10,443 bases of DNA, taken from Gp13-AA77 sp036521995. Lineage in GTDB: Bacteria > Acidobacteriota > Terriglobia > UBA7540. Under the pieces are notes generated by a model. That model saw nothing but the letters and a program-made list of their open reading frames with translations. It searched no databases and was not told the origin of the DNA. The position numbers were made by a program, and so were the translations under genes. The stretch lies in the NCBI GenBank assembly GCA_036521995.1, contig DATDGR010000251.1, positions 1-10,443 of the forward strand, written 5' to 3'. Shown here in pieces: positions 1 through 7,800 of this stretch (positions within the stretch are counted from its first letter, which is position 1; each line of letters opens with the position of its first letter).

Positions 1-67
1 CAGGAGTCGATCGCCGACAGGTTCACGGAGCGCTTCGTGGCGGCCGCCGAAGCCCTCAAGATCGGGC
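1..67 (+). repeat. Direct repeat copy A (identical to 448-514), at window edge
   Basis: These 67 bases match 448-514 without a mismatch. The offset is 447 bases, exactly 149 codons, so both copies are read in the same frame. Identity stops at base 68 (c) against 515 (a). The last ten bases, AAGATCGGGC (58-67), code for Lys-Ile-Gly at both places and fit the protein family in both contexts. Bases 1-57 fit only the downstream context. The join therefore has the form expected of a tandem duplication or chimera formed at a short shared sequence. Confidence 0.95.
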
Positions 68-999
68 CGGCGCTGGCTGCGGGAAACAGCGTGGTTCACA
101 AGCCCTCCGAGAACACTCCGCTGAGCGCGCTCGCCCTGGCCAAACTCGTGCGCGAAGCCGGAGCTCCGGCCGGCGCCTATAACGTGGTCACGGGGCTCGG
201 CGAGACGGTGGGTCAAAGCCTGGTGTCGGACCCGCGCCTTGCCATGATCACCTTCACCGGCAGCGTACCCGTCGGCGAGCAGATCCGGGCCCAGGCGGGG
301 TTGCGGCGCGTGACGCTCGAGCTCGGTAACAACGGGTCCGTCATCGTTGAACCGGACGCTGACCTTGACAGCCTTCTGCCGCGCTCAGTGACTGGGAGCT
401 TTGCCCACTCGGGGCAGGTCTGCATCTCGGTTCAGAACATCTATCTGCAGGAGTCGATCGCCGACAGGTTCACGGAGCGCTTCGTGGCGGCCGCCGAAGC
501 CCTCAAGATCGGGCATCCACTCGAGGACAGCACCGAGCTATCGTCGCTGATCAACGCGGACGAGGCCCGGCGGGTGGAATCCTGGATCGAGCGGGCGAAA
601 AGGGACGGCGCTCGCGTTCTGACGGGCGGGGTCCGTCGCGGGGCGACTATAGAGCCTACAATACTAGCCGACGTCCCCGCCGGCCACGACATCTGCTGCA
701 AGGAGATCTTCGGCCCGGTCGTGGCCTTGCACCGCTACCAGAAGATGGAGGACGCGGTCGCCCGCGTCAACTCCAGCGAATACGGCCTTCAGGTCGGAAT
801 CTGCACCGAGAATCTCACCCGCGCTTTTCGGGCCGCCAAAGCGCTGCGGTTCGGCGGCGTGATGATCAATGATATCCCCGCGTATCGCGCCGATCAGATG
901 CCTTACGGCGGCGTGAAGAAGAGCGGCCTCGGGCGCGAGGGTCCACGCTACGCCATCGAGGAGATGACGGAGTTGAAGCTGATCTGCTGGAAGGTGTGA
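1..999 (+). CDS. Aldehyde dehydrogenase, NAD(P)-dependent, 5'-truncated
   Basis: Oxidises an aldehyde to the acid with NAD(P)+; the substrate cannot be read from sequence. The frame is open from base 1 to the TGA at 997-999. From codon 58 the order is typical of the family: KIGPALAAGN, the cofactor lysine in HKPSE (codon 100-102), the Rossmann motif FTGSVPVG (253-276), the catalytic glutamate in LELGNN (319-321), the catalytic cysteine in SGQVCIS (421-423) and the glutamate of KEIFGPVV (703-705). Overall wording (GQVCISVQ, YGLQVGI, GGVMINDIPAYR, MPYGGVKKSGLGREG) resembles the lactaldehyde dehydrogenase-like/ALDH_F21 group, an assignment from memory. That family is about 470 residues, so roughly 150 N-terminal residues are missing. 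Bases 1-57 encode residues that belong before KIGHPLED further down and do not belong here. A GTG at 37 lies inside that copied piece and is not a credible start. LELGNN has Asn where Gly or Ser is usual. Confidence 0.9.
   Translation, partial: QESIADRFTERFVAAAEALKIGPALAAGNSVVHKPSENTPLSALALAKLVREAGAPAGAYNVVTGLGETVGQSLVSDPRLAMITFTGSVPVGEQIRAQAGLRRVTLELGNNGSVIVEPDADLDSLLPRSVTGSFAHSGQVCISVQNIYLQESIADRFTERFVAAAEALKIGHPLEDSTELSSLINADEARRVESWIERAKRDGARVLTGGVRRGATIEPTILADVPAGHDICCKEIFGPVVALHRYQKMEDAVARVNSSEYGLQVGICTENLTRAFRAAKALRFGGVMINDIPAYRADQMPYGGVKKSGLGREGPRYAIEEMTELKLICWKV
448..514 (+). repeat. Direct repeat copy B (native position)
   Basis: Second copy of the 67-base repeat. Here it codes for the segment that normally follows the catalytic cysteine region of aldehyde dehydrogenases, ending in KIG before HPLEDST, so this is the native location and copy A is the displaced one. 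Confidence 0.95.
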
Positions 1000-1020
1000 G
1001 AAGACGAGGAGGGCATCGGG

Positions 1021-1860
1021 TCATCCCCGCGAAGCCGCCGGATAAAGCCCAAGCACTCGTACCTCCTGGGTCACGCGGCGCAGATCAGCGAGCGCGTTTT
1101 CAAGCCTCTCCGGTGATTCCGCAGCCAGGTCCACGAAAAACTGGTACTCCCACGGGCAGCCGTGAATGGGGCGGCTCTCGATCTTCAGCAGATTTACGCC
1201 ATGACGCGCGAACGGTTCGAGCGCGGCCAGAAGCGCCCCTGGACGGTGCGCCAGGCGCAGGGCCAGCGTCATCTTATCGGCGCCAGGGACCGGCTGGCGT
1301 CCGGGCAGCAGAAGCACAAAGCGTGTGAAATTCTGAGTATTGTCCTGAACGTTGCTCAGCAGAATGGCTCCGCCGTACCGTTCCGCCGCCCGCCGGCCCG
1401 CGATGGCGGCGCGACTCAGGTCTCCGCTGGTCACAACGTCGCGCGCGCTCCCGGCCGTATCCTCGGCGGGAACACGCCTCCATTCGGGGTGAGCGGCGAT
1501 CAAGCGCTCGCACTGGGCGAGCGCCATGGGATGCGATTCAACGGAGCGAATGCCGTCGAGCGAGGCGCCCGGACATCCGATGAGGTAGTGCTCGATGGGG
1601 AGAATCGTCTCGGCCGTCATCCAGAGGCTGTTCTCGAGCAGGAGGTCGTAGACGCGAAGCACTGACCCCGCCAGACTGTTCTCGATCGGCACCAGCAACG
1701 CGTCCGCAGCGCCCGCGGCCAGCGCGCCAAAAGTGGCGTCGAAGGTGGGCCGAGGCACCGTGATTACGTCCTCACCGAGAAGCCGGATGGCTGCCTCTTC
1801 GCTAAAGGCGCCAGGCTCGCCCTGGAAGGCGACGCGGGCGGGTTCGGTCTTCAGGCGCAT
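1021..1860 (-). CDS. pheA: Prephenate dehydratase with C-terminal ACT domain
   Basis: Converts prephenate to phenylpyruvate, the committed step to phenylalanine, in the cytoplasm. The 279 residues match the monofunctional enzyme: no chorismate mutase domain precedes it. The catalytic domain spans about residues 8-187, with GEPGAFSE (14-21), PIENSLAGSV (58-67), SHPMALAQC (109-117) and the catalytic Thr-Arg-Phe in NTQNFTRF (Thr179). The ACT domain (about 196-275) keeps the phenylalanine-site motifs RPGALL (206-211) and ESRP (228-231), so feedback control by phenylalanine is expected from family knowledge. The ATG at 1858-1860 is chosen because GAGG lies 5 nt upstream; an ATG 10 nt earlier is out of frame. 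It follows ppc with an 18-nt gap and is probably co-transcribed with it. Its stop is 21 nt from that of the aldehyde dehydrogenase on the other strand. Confidence 0.95.
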   Translation of the reverse strand: MRLKTEPARVAFQGEPGAFSEEAAIRLLGEDVITVPRPTFDATFGALAAGAADALLVPIENSLAGSVLRVYDLLLENSLWMTAETILPIEHYLIGCPGASLDGIRSVESHPMALAQCERLIAAHPEWRRVPAEDTAGSARDVVTSGDLSRAAIAGRRAAERYGGAILLSNVQDNTQNFTRFVLLLPGRQPVPGADKMTLALRLAHRPGALLAALEPFARHGVNLLKIESRPIHGCPWEYQFFVDLAAESPERLENALADLRRVTQEVRVLGLYPAASRG

Positions 1861-1865
1861 GGGAG

Positions 1866-1869
1866 CCTC
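1866..1869 (-). promoter_or_regulatory. Shine-Dalgarno of pheA
   Basis: GAGG on the minus strand, 5 nt before the pheA ATG, inside the 18-nt gap after the ppc stop. It supports the chosen start and independent ribosome entry within a ppc-pheA transcript. Confidence 0.6.
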
Positions 1870-1878
1870 ATGGGATCC

Positions 1879-4563
1879 TCAGCCGGTGCTCTTCATGCCG
1901 AAGGCGATTCCTCCCACCGTGATCTGCAAGGCGCGCAGAAGCTCCGGGCGTGGCTGGCGGGACTTGCGCCAGGCTTCGAGGAATCGAATCTGAAGCAGAT
2001 TGAGGGGATCCACGTAGGGATTGCGCAGGCGGATTGACTCCGCCAGCACGGGTTGATGTGCCAGCAGATGCGATCGCTCGGCGATCAGCAACACCATGCG
2101 GCGGCTGCGCTGGTACTCCTGCTCGATCTTGCCGAAAATGGTGTCGCGCAAGGTCACAGGGTGGACCAGCTTGGCGTAGCGAGCGGCGATGTCAAGGTCT
2201 GTCTTGGCGAGCGATGCCTCCGCGTTATCCATCAAGGCCGAGAAAAAGGGCCACGTCCGGTACATCCCCCGGAGCCGGCTGAGGCCGTTGGCACCTTGGG
2301 CGTCAGCGAAGCGTTCGAGCGCATAACCGACGCCGTACCACGATGGGAGGAAGTGGCGGGACTGCGTCCAGGCGAAGACCCAGGGGATGGCGCGCAGGTC
2401 GCTCAGGTCGCGGCCGCTCAGGCGCCGGGCCGGGCGCGAACCGAGCGGGAGATGCTCGATCAGGTCGATGGGCGTTGCCTGATAGAAGTATTGGGCGAAT
2501 TCCGGCGTTTCATAGACGAGCTGGCGATAGAAGGTGCGGCTGTGGGCGGCCAGGTCCTCGGCGTATTCCTGCCAGCGATCCATTCGCGAGCGTCGGATGC
2601 GTGCCGGATGCAGCAAATTGGCGCTCAGAACAGAGGCCACCAGTTGCTCCAGATTCCGCTCCGCAATCACCGGGTTGGAGTATTTGAGCGAAATGACCTC
2701 ACCTTGTTCGGTGATGCGCAAACGGCCTCCCGGCGCCGAATTCGGCTGCGCCTGCACAGTCCGGTACGAGATTCCGCCGCCTCGATCGATGCTTCCGCCC
2801 TTGCCGTGAAACAGGCCGAGGCGAATGCCACGCTTCCGCGCCACTTGAGCCAGCTTCTCCTGGGCGTGAAAGAGCGCCCAGTTTGCCGCTACATATCCGC
2901 TATCCTTGACCGAATCGGAGTAGCCGAGCATCACCTCCTGAAAGCGGTCCCGCGAATCGATCAAACTCCGGTAGAGCGGATCAGCAACAAGCTCATCGAG
3001 CACCTGCGCACCCCGTTGCAGGTCGTCGTAAGTCTCGAAAAGAGGCACCACGTCGATCGACGATCGCAGCCCCTTTCCGTCCCGGGCCACCAGGCCTGCA
3101 GTGTGCGCCAGCAAAACCACATCCCACACGTCGGCCGCATGGGTGGCCATGCTGATGATGTAGCGATGGGCAGCATGCTCGCCGTGAAAATCCTGAATCT
3201 GCTTCAGAGCGCCGAATTCCGGAGGAGTCTTGGCCCCCGGCGGAAGGTCGCCCGCCGAGTGCGAACCGAGAATCTGGCGAATGGACTTGATTCGAGCGTC
3301 AGCAGGTTGCAGAGGCATCCCATAAGCGGTCAGCAGCCCGTCGGCAGCCTCACGCGTGAGCGAGCTGTGCTGACGAAAGTCGAGACTGACGGCGTGGAAA
3401 CCGAACACCTCGGCGGCCACTCGCAGGCGGCGCGGAGCGATCTCGGCGACCCTCGGGCCCGGAAGCCGTCGCACGGCCTCGTCGATCAGCCGCAAGTCGT
3501 CCACGAACTCGGCCGGAGTCAGGTAGGCTCCAGACGCGCGCTTCGCGGTACGCTCCAGCCTCGCCAGGATAACCCGGACCTTGCGACGGAAAAGCTCGTG
3601 GGGTTGGTCCTTGCCCTCCAGAGTTCGCAACTCAGGTAGACGCCCGAAATCACTCTGCAGCGACGCCTGCAACGCGCGGGCCGAATGCGGTCGCGTGCAA
3701 GGGAACGAAAGTACCGAGAGCAGGTGATCGCAGGAACGCTGGTAATAGCCTAGAACGCTCTGGCGCAACACTTCGGCCGCTTGCAGGCTGAATTCGGGGG
3801 TCACATTAGGGTTGCCGTCCCGGTCGCCGCCAACCCAGGACCCGAAGCGAAGGAGCGGCAAGGGCTCCACAACCTTGATTCTCGAGCGGCGCAGCTCGGC
3901 GCGGAATCTCTCCCACAAACTCCCGGCCAGGTCGTAAATGGTTTTTTCCAGGTAAACCCTCGCACTCTCGATCTCCACCTCGGGTGTCACGGGGCGCTCG
4001 CGGACTTCCTCAGTGAGCCAGAGAGCTTCCACCCAAGGATCAATCCGGCTTTCAGGAGCCGCGCTCGGGTCGCTGGCAAGCTCGTCAAGGGTGAGGCCAA
4101 TCAACCAAAGGTGGTTCATGACGCTGCGGCGCTTGGCCTCCGTGGGGTGGGCCGTAAGCACGGGTTCGACGCGCATCGACTGCAACAGACGGGATAATGC
4201 CGACGAGGGAATCCGGGCACGGCGCAGGTCGGCAAAAGTCCTGCGGAGAGACATTGGCGCTCCGCTTTCATGCCTTTCGTAAGCGCGGAGGCGGCGAACC
4301 CGCTGCCTCTCCTCGCACAGGTTTACCAGATGGAAGAAGAGGCTGAAAGCGTGGGCCACCGCGGTAGCTTCGTCGAGGCGTAGGCGCGAAACCGCGCGGC
4401 TGCTGGTCTCAAGCAACTGCGGGTCCGGGTGCTGGCGGATCTGCTTGGAGAGCCGTCGCAGCTGTTCGATGGCGGCAAAAACTCTGGGTCCGCATTGTTC
4501 TTGCACGATTGCGCCCAGGCGGGTGGTGAGAAACCGAACCTCACGTCGTAGAGTTTCTTCCAT
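1879..4563 (-). CDS. ppc: Phosphoenolpyruvate carboxylase
   Basis: Carboxylates PEP with bicarbonate to oxaloacetate and phosphate, replenishing the TCA cycle. The 894 residues are near the E. coli length (883). Motifs in order: VEPVLTAHPTEAKRRSV (132-148, catalytic His139), WVGGDRDGNPNVT (243-255), GYSDSVKDSG (547-556, Lys553), the mobile loop FHGKGGSIDRGGG (585-597, His586, Arg594), LRAIPWVFAWTQSR (723-736) and a C-terminus of GGIAFGMKSTG. The loop has Lys588 where E. coli has Arg581, and Asp593 where Gly is usual. By alignment from memory to the E. coli aspartate-inhibition site (Arg587, Lys773, Arg832, Asn881), the first three are kept (Arg594, Lys787, Arg847) but the last is Ser892. The ATG at 4561-4563 is the first start; no good Shine-Dalgarno precedes it, only a dyad 22 nt upstream. 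First gene of a likely ppc-pheA operon, divergent from gltB. Confidence 0.97.
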   Translation of the reverse strand: MEETLRREVRFLTTRLGAIVQEQCGPRVFAAIEQLRRLSKQIRQHPDPQLLETSSRAVSRLRLDEATAVAHAFSLFFHLVNLCEERQRVRRLRAYERHESGAPMSLRRTFADLRRARIPSSALSRLLQSMRVEPVLTAHPTEAKRRSVMNHLWLIGLTLDELASDPSAAPESRIDPWVEALWLTEEVRERPVTPEVEIESARVYLEKTIYDLAGSLWERFRAELRRSRIKVVEPLPLLRFGSWVGGDRDGNPNVTPEFSLQAAEVLRQSVLGYYQRSCDHLLSVLSFPCTRPHSARALQASLQSDFGRLPELRTLEGKDQPHELFRRKVRVILARLERTAKRASGAYLTPAEFVDDLRLIDEAVRRLPGPRVAEIAPRRLRVAAEVFGFHAVSLDFRQHSSLTREAADGLLTAYGMPLQPADARIKSIRQILGSHSAGDLPPGAKTPPEFGALKQIQDFHGEHAAHRYIISMATHAADVWDVVLLAHTAGLVARDGKGLRSSIDVVPLFETYDDLQRGAQVLDELVADPLYRSLIDSRDRFQEVMLGYSDSVKDSGYVAANWALFHAQEKLAQVARKRGIRLGLFHGKGGSIDRGGGISYRTVQAQPNSAPGGRLRITEQGEVISLKYSNPVIAERNLEQLVASVLSANLLHPARIRRSRMDRWQEYAEDLAAHSRTFYRQLVYETPEFAQYFYQATPIDLIEHLPLGSRPARRLSGRDLSDLRAIPWVFAWTQSRHFLPSWYGVGYALERFADAQGANGLSRLRGMYRTWPFFSALMDNAEASLAKTDLDIAARYAKLVHPVTLRDTIFGKIEQEYQRSRRMVLLIAERSHLLAHQPVLAESIRLRNPYVDPLNLLQIRFLEAWRKSRQPRPELLRALQITVGGIAFGMKSTG

Positions 4564-4585
4564 ATGCCAAGCCGAACGTCAGGTG

Positions 4586-4613
4586 CTGGCGCGGACAGTC
4601 TACCTTGCGCCAG
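4586..4613. promoter_or_regulatory. Perfect 7-bp inverted repeat upstream of ppc
   Basis: CTGGCGC (4586-4592) and GCGCCAG (4607-4613) are exact reverse complements separated by 14 bases. The half-site centres are 21 bp apart, two helical turns. The element ends 22 nt before the ppc start codon. It could be an operator dyad or, if transcribed, a leader hairpin with a large loop. The symmetry is seen directly; its function is inferred. Confidence 0.4.
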
Positions 4614-4696
4614 TCGACGGTCGATTTCTTTGTTACATGAGCAACGTATCACGCGGCGATTGCCGTCTCCTACTTCTATCAACATCGACGACAACG

Positions 4697-4726
4697 CTGA
4701 CGAAAAATCGCTTATCGGTCAGATAA
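4697..4726. promoter_or_regulatory. Overlapping dyads at candidate gltB promoter
   Basis: CTGAC (4697-4701) and GTCAG (4718-4722) are reverse complements with centres 21 bp apart. Overlapping them, TTATC (4712-4716) and GATAA (4722-4726) form a second, tighter palindrome with a 5-base spacer. The same bases include the weak -35/-10-like pair suggested for gltB, so a bound regulator would overlap the promoter. Short arms make chance occurrence possible. Confidence 0.25.
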
Positions 4727-4737
4727 AAAACATTCAC

Positions 4738-4747
4738 TTCGGCCGAA
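4738..4747. promoter_or_regulatory. 10-bp perfect palindrome TTCGGCCGAA
   Basis: A perfect 10-base palindrome, not extended on either side, located just downstream of the A+T-rich patch and of the candidate gltB promoter. It may be a binding site; it may also be chance in G+C-rich DNA. Confidence 0.2.
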
Positions 4748-4804
4748 AAACCACCTCCGGCACAATGAGCTGGGTGTTGGAGCCCTCGGCCACCCGGTCT
4801 TAAC

Positions 4805-4828
4805 GGCCTAGGAGATGTTCTCGAGGCC
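4805..4828 (+). promoter_or_regulatory. Hairpin in the putative gltB leader
   Basis: GGCCT (4805-4809) pairs with AGGCC (4824-4828), and inside it GAGA (4812-4815) pairs with TCTC (4819-4822) around a TGT loop. A 2-by-1 internal loop separates the two stems. The 24-nt hairpin ends 47 nt before the gltB start. It has no following T run, so it is not an intrinsic terminator. It may be a leader structure or a DNA-level operator. Confidence 0.35.
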
Positions 4829-4875
4829 ACAAACGCAGCGGTCTGTGTGCCTTAGCGAGCAAGGGTCTTCAGAGA

Positions 4876-7800
4876 ATGGCGAAGTCGGTGTCTGAACTCG
4901 GTCTCTACCGGCGAGAAGAGCACGATGCCTGCGGCGTGGGCTTCGTGGCTCAACTCGGCCAGCCGCCTTCGCATCGCGTGGTCGAACAGGCCCTGGAATG
5001 CCTCGGAAACCTGACCCATCGCGGCGGCGTGGATGCAGACGCCGCCAGCGGCGATGGCGCCGGCCTCATGCTCCAGCTCCCCGCAACCTTTTTTTGCCGC
5101 GAAGCCGGGCGGCTCAACTTCTACGACGTTTCCAACTCCAGAATAGCGGTCGGCGTCTTTTTCCTGCCCCAGGATCGTGAAGCGCGTGCCGAGGCTATGA
5201 GGATCGCCGAGCACGCGGTAGAACGGCGCCGCCTGCGCGTGGTTGGCTGGCGCCGGGTGCCGATCAGTGAGGATAAGCTCGGTCCCCAGGCTCGCGAAAC
5301 CATGCCTGACATCAGGCACCTGCTGATCTCGGGAGCACCGGGCCGCGACCGCGAATACGAACAAGAGCTCTACTTGGTGCGCAAAGAGATCGAGCTCTTC
5401 TTGGCTCAGAACGCCGCCGAAAGCACCGAGACCATGCGTTTGGTTGCCGAGACCTACATTGCCTCGCTCTCTTGCCGCAATATCGTTTACAAGGGCCTGC
5501 TGTCCCCTCAGCAGCTCAGCCTCTTCTATCAGGACTTGCGGGATCCCGACTTCGTCACCTCGGCAGCGTTGTTCCATCAGCGATATAGCACCAATACGCG
5601 CCCAAGTTGGCTTCTGGCCCAGCCCTTCCGCCTGGCCGCTCACAACGGGGAGGTCAACACGCTGCTGGGCAATCGGAACTGGATGCGCGCGCGAGAATCT
5701 GTGCTGGCGCACCGCATCTGGGGCCAGGATGTGGAACTGCTGAAGCCGGTGGTGCAACCCGGAGGCAGCGACTCGGGCAGCTTCGACAACGTGCTCGAAT
5801 TGCTCACCCGGTCCGGACGCAGCGTTCAGCATGCGCTGCTTATGATGATCCCCGAAGCCTGGGAGAGTTCGGTAGAGATCCCGGCGGATGTGAAGGCTTT
5901 CTACCACTACCATTCTTGCTTAATGGAAGCTTGGGACGGTCCGGCGGCCATGGCTTTCCTGGACGGTCCAGTAGTGGGTGCCGCGCTAGACCGCAACGGG
6001 CTCAGACCCGCGCGCTATACCCTCACGCACGATGGACTCGTGGTGTTGGGCTCGGAGGCAGGCATCCTGCCGATCGAGCCCGAGCGCGTGAAGGAAAAGG
6101 GGCGTCTTGGGCCGGGCCAGATTCTGGTGGTCGACCTGAAACACCAGAAGATCTTGAAGAACGAGCAGGTGAAGCGTCAGGTCTCGCGCGGACGCCATTA
6201 TCGCAAATGGATTCTGCAGAACATGTTGTTCGCGCCCAGGCTTGCGGCCACGGATACCACCCTGGCAGCGGAGACCTGGCGCGATCCTGAGATGCTGGCC
6301 GCAACCGAGTCTCCGACGAGTCGAGAGCTCTTTGTCGCTGCACAGCGCTCTTGCGGATACACCGAAGAGGATGTCGACCTCCTCATAAAGCCGATGGCGG
6401 CCGAAAGAAAAGAGGCCGTGGGTTCGATGGGCGATGACACTCCGCTGGCAGCGCTGTCTCACCAACCTCGCCCACTTTATCACTACTTCCGGCAGATGTT
6501 CGCCCAGGTCACCAATCCGCCCATCGACCCGCTGCGCGAGTCCCTGGTAATGTCACTGAGTCTCTATCTCGGGCCGCGACATTCGGTGCTGGTCGAGACG
6601 CCCGATCACGCGCGGATGATCCGCCTGGAGTCACCGTTTCTCTTTCATGACGAGCTCTCCCACTTGCAGAAGCTGGGTGCCGGGTACTTCAAGTCCGCTA
6701 CCGTCTCTACACTCTTTGAGTTCAGCCCTGGCGTGTCCGATGAGGCCGGTGTAGAGAGCCTCTCATGCGCGCTCGATCGGGTCCTCAACCAGTGCTCCGC
6801 GGCAGTGGCGGCAGGCAGTTCCATCCTAGTGCTCAGCGATCGCGGCATCGACCGCGAGCACGCGCCCATCCCCATGCCGCTCGTGGTTGGCGCTGTGGTT
6901 GAGCGGCTCATCGCCGAAAGAGTGGGCAACAAGGCGGACTTGGTGCTTGAGACCGCTGAAGTGTGGGAACCGCATCAGTTTGCCTGCCTGATTGGATACG
7001 GTGCGGCGGCCGTGAATCCTTATCTGGCACTCGAAATCGTGGCCGGTGAGGCGCGCCGCGGAGAACTTGGTGACATTTCGGTGGCGCAAGGCCTCAGCAA
7101 CTATCGGGCTACGGTCGAAGCAGGCCTGAAGAAGATCATGTCCAAAATGGGGATCTCGACGCTGGCCAGCTACCAGGGCGGAAAGTTCTTCGAAATCATT
7201 GGACTTGACCAAGCCATCGTGGAAAGGTTCTTCCCGGACACCCGGTCGCTCATCGGCGGGCGAACCTACACGGACATCGTGCGCGACGCCCTGGACCGCC
7301 ACCGAAGCGCTTTCGGGAACCCGGCGGCCAAGCTCGAATTCTCGGGACTCTACCGGTTTCGTAAGGGCCTGGAGCGGCACGCCTACAGCGCAGAAGTATT
7401 ACGTCACCTCCAGAAAGCGGCGAAGGACAACGATTCCAAGGCTTACCGCACCCTGGCGACTGAACTCGAGGGCCGCGAGCCCTTGGCTGTCCGCGACCTA
7501 TTCCGTTTTCGGCCCACCACGCCGGTTCCTATCGAAGAGGTCGAGTCCGCCGCACAGATCATGCGGCAATTCACGACCCAGGCGATGTCACTCGGTTCCT
7601 TGAGCCCCGAGACCCAGCGGACGCTGGCGATTGCCATGAATCGCATGGGAGGCAAGTCCAATACGGGTGAAGGCGGCGAAGACCCCGACGTTTACGTCGA
7701 ACTCTTCGGCGGCGAGTCTGCCGCCCACAAGATCAAGCAGGTGGCCTCAGGCCGGTTTGGAGTGACGCCGGAGTACTTGGTCCGCGCCGAGGAGCTCGAG

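Larger units (their letters stand above)
4564..4875. promoter_or_regulatory. Divergent ppc/gltB intergenic control region
   Basis: This 312-base stretch holds no credible gene. It must contain the promoters for ppc (leftward) and gltB (rightward). It is visibly more A+T-rich in the middle (about 4700-4740) than the flanking genes. It holds several dyads listed separately: 4586-4613, 4697-4726, 4738-4747 and 4805-4828. A weak gltB promoter candidate is CTGACG (4697-4702) with AGATAA (4721-4726) at an 18-nt spacing; I see no convincing one for ppc. No sigma-54 -24/-12 element with correct GG/GC spacing was found. Confidence 0.6.

Noticed and set aside
37..39. GTG as the start of the aldehyde dehydrogenase
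   Set aside because: It falls in the copied segment at the window edge, and the real protein should have about 150 more N-terminal residues.
2053..3639. Plus-strand open frame of 528 codons antisense to ppc
   Set aside because: It lies entirely inside ppc, whose motifs are complete on the other strand. The translation shows no recognisable domain, and long antisense frames are common in G+C-rich genes.
4585..4611. Possible sigma-54 -24/-12 promoter (TGGCGC ... TTGCGC)
   Set aside because: The GG and GC elements are 19 bases apart, not the required spacing of about 10 between them; the similarity comes from the inverted repeat.
4852..5913. Minus-strand open frame of 353 codons antisense to the gltB 5' part
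   Set aside because: It covers the well-conserved amidotransferase domain of gltB in antisense, has no family-like motifs and no ribosome binding site I can recognise.
5607..6290. Plus-strand 227-codon frame overlapping gltB in another phase
   Set aside because: Low-complexity Gly/Arg/Ala-rich product, a frame shadow of gltB. It does not indicate a frameshift because gltB itself stays open and conserved.
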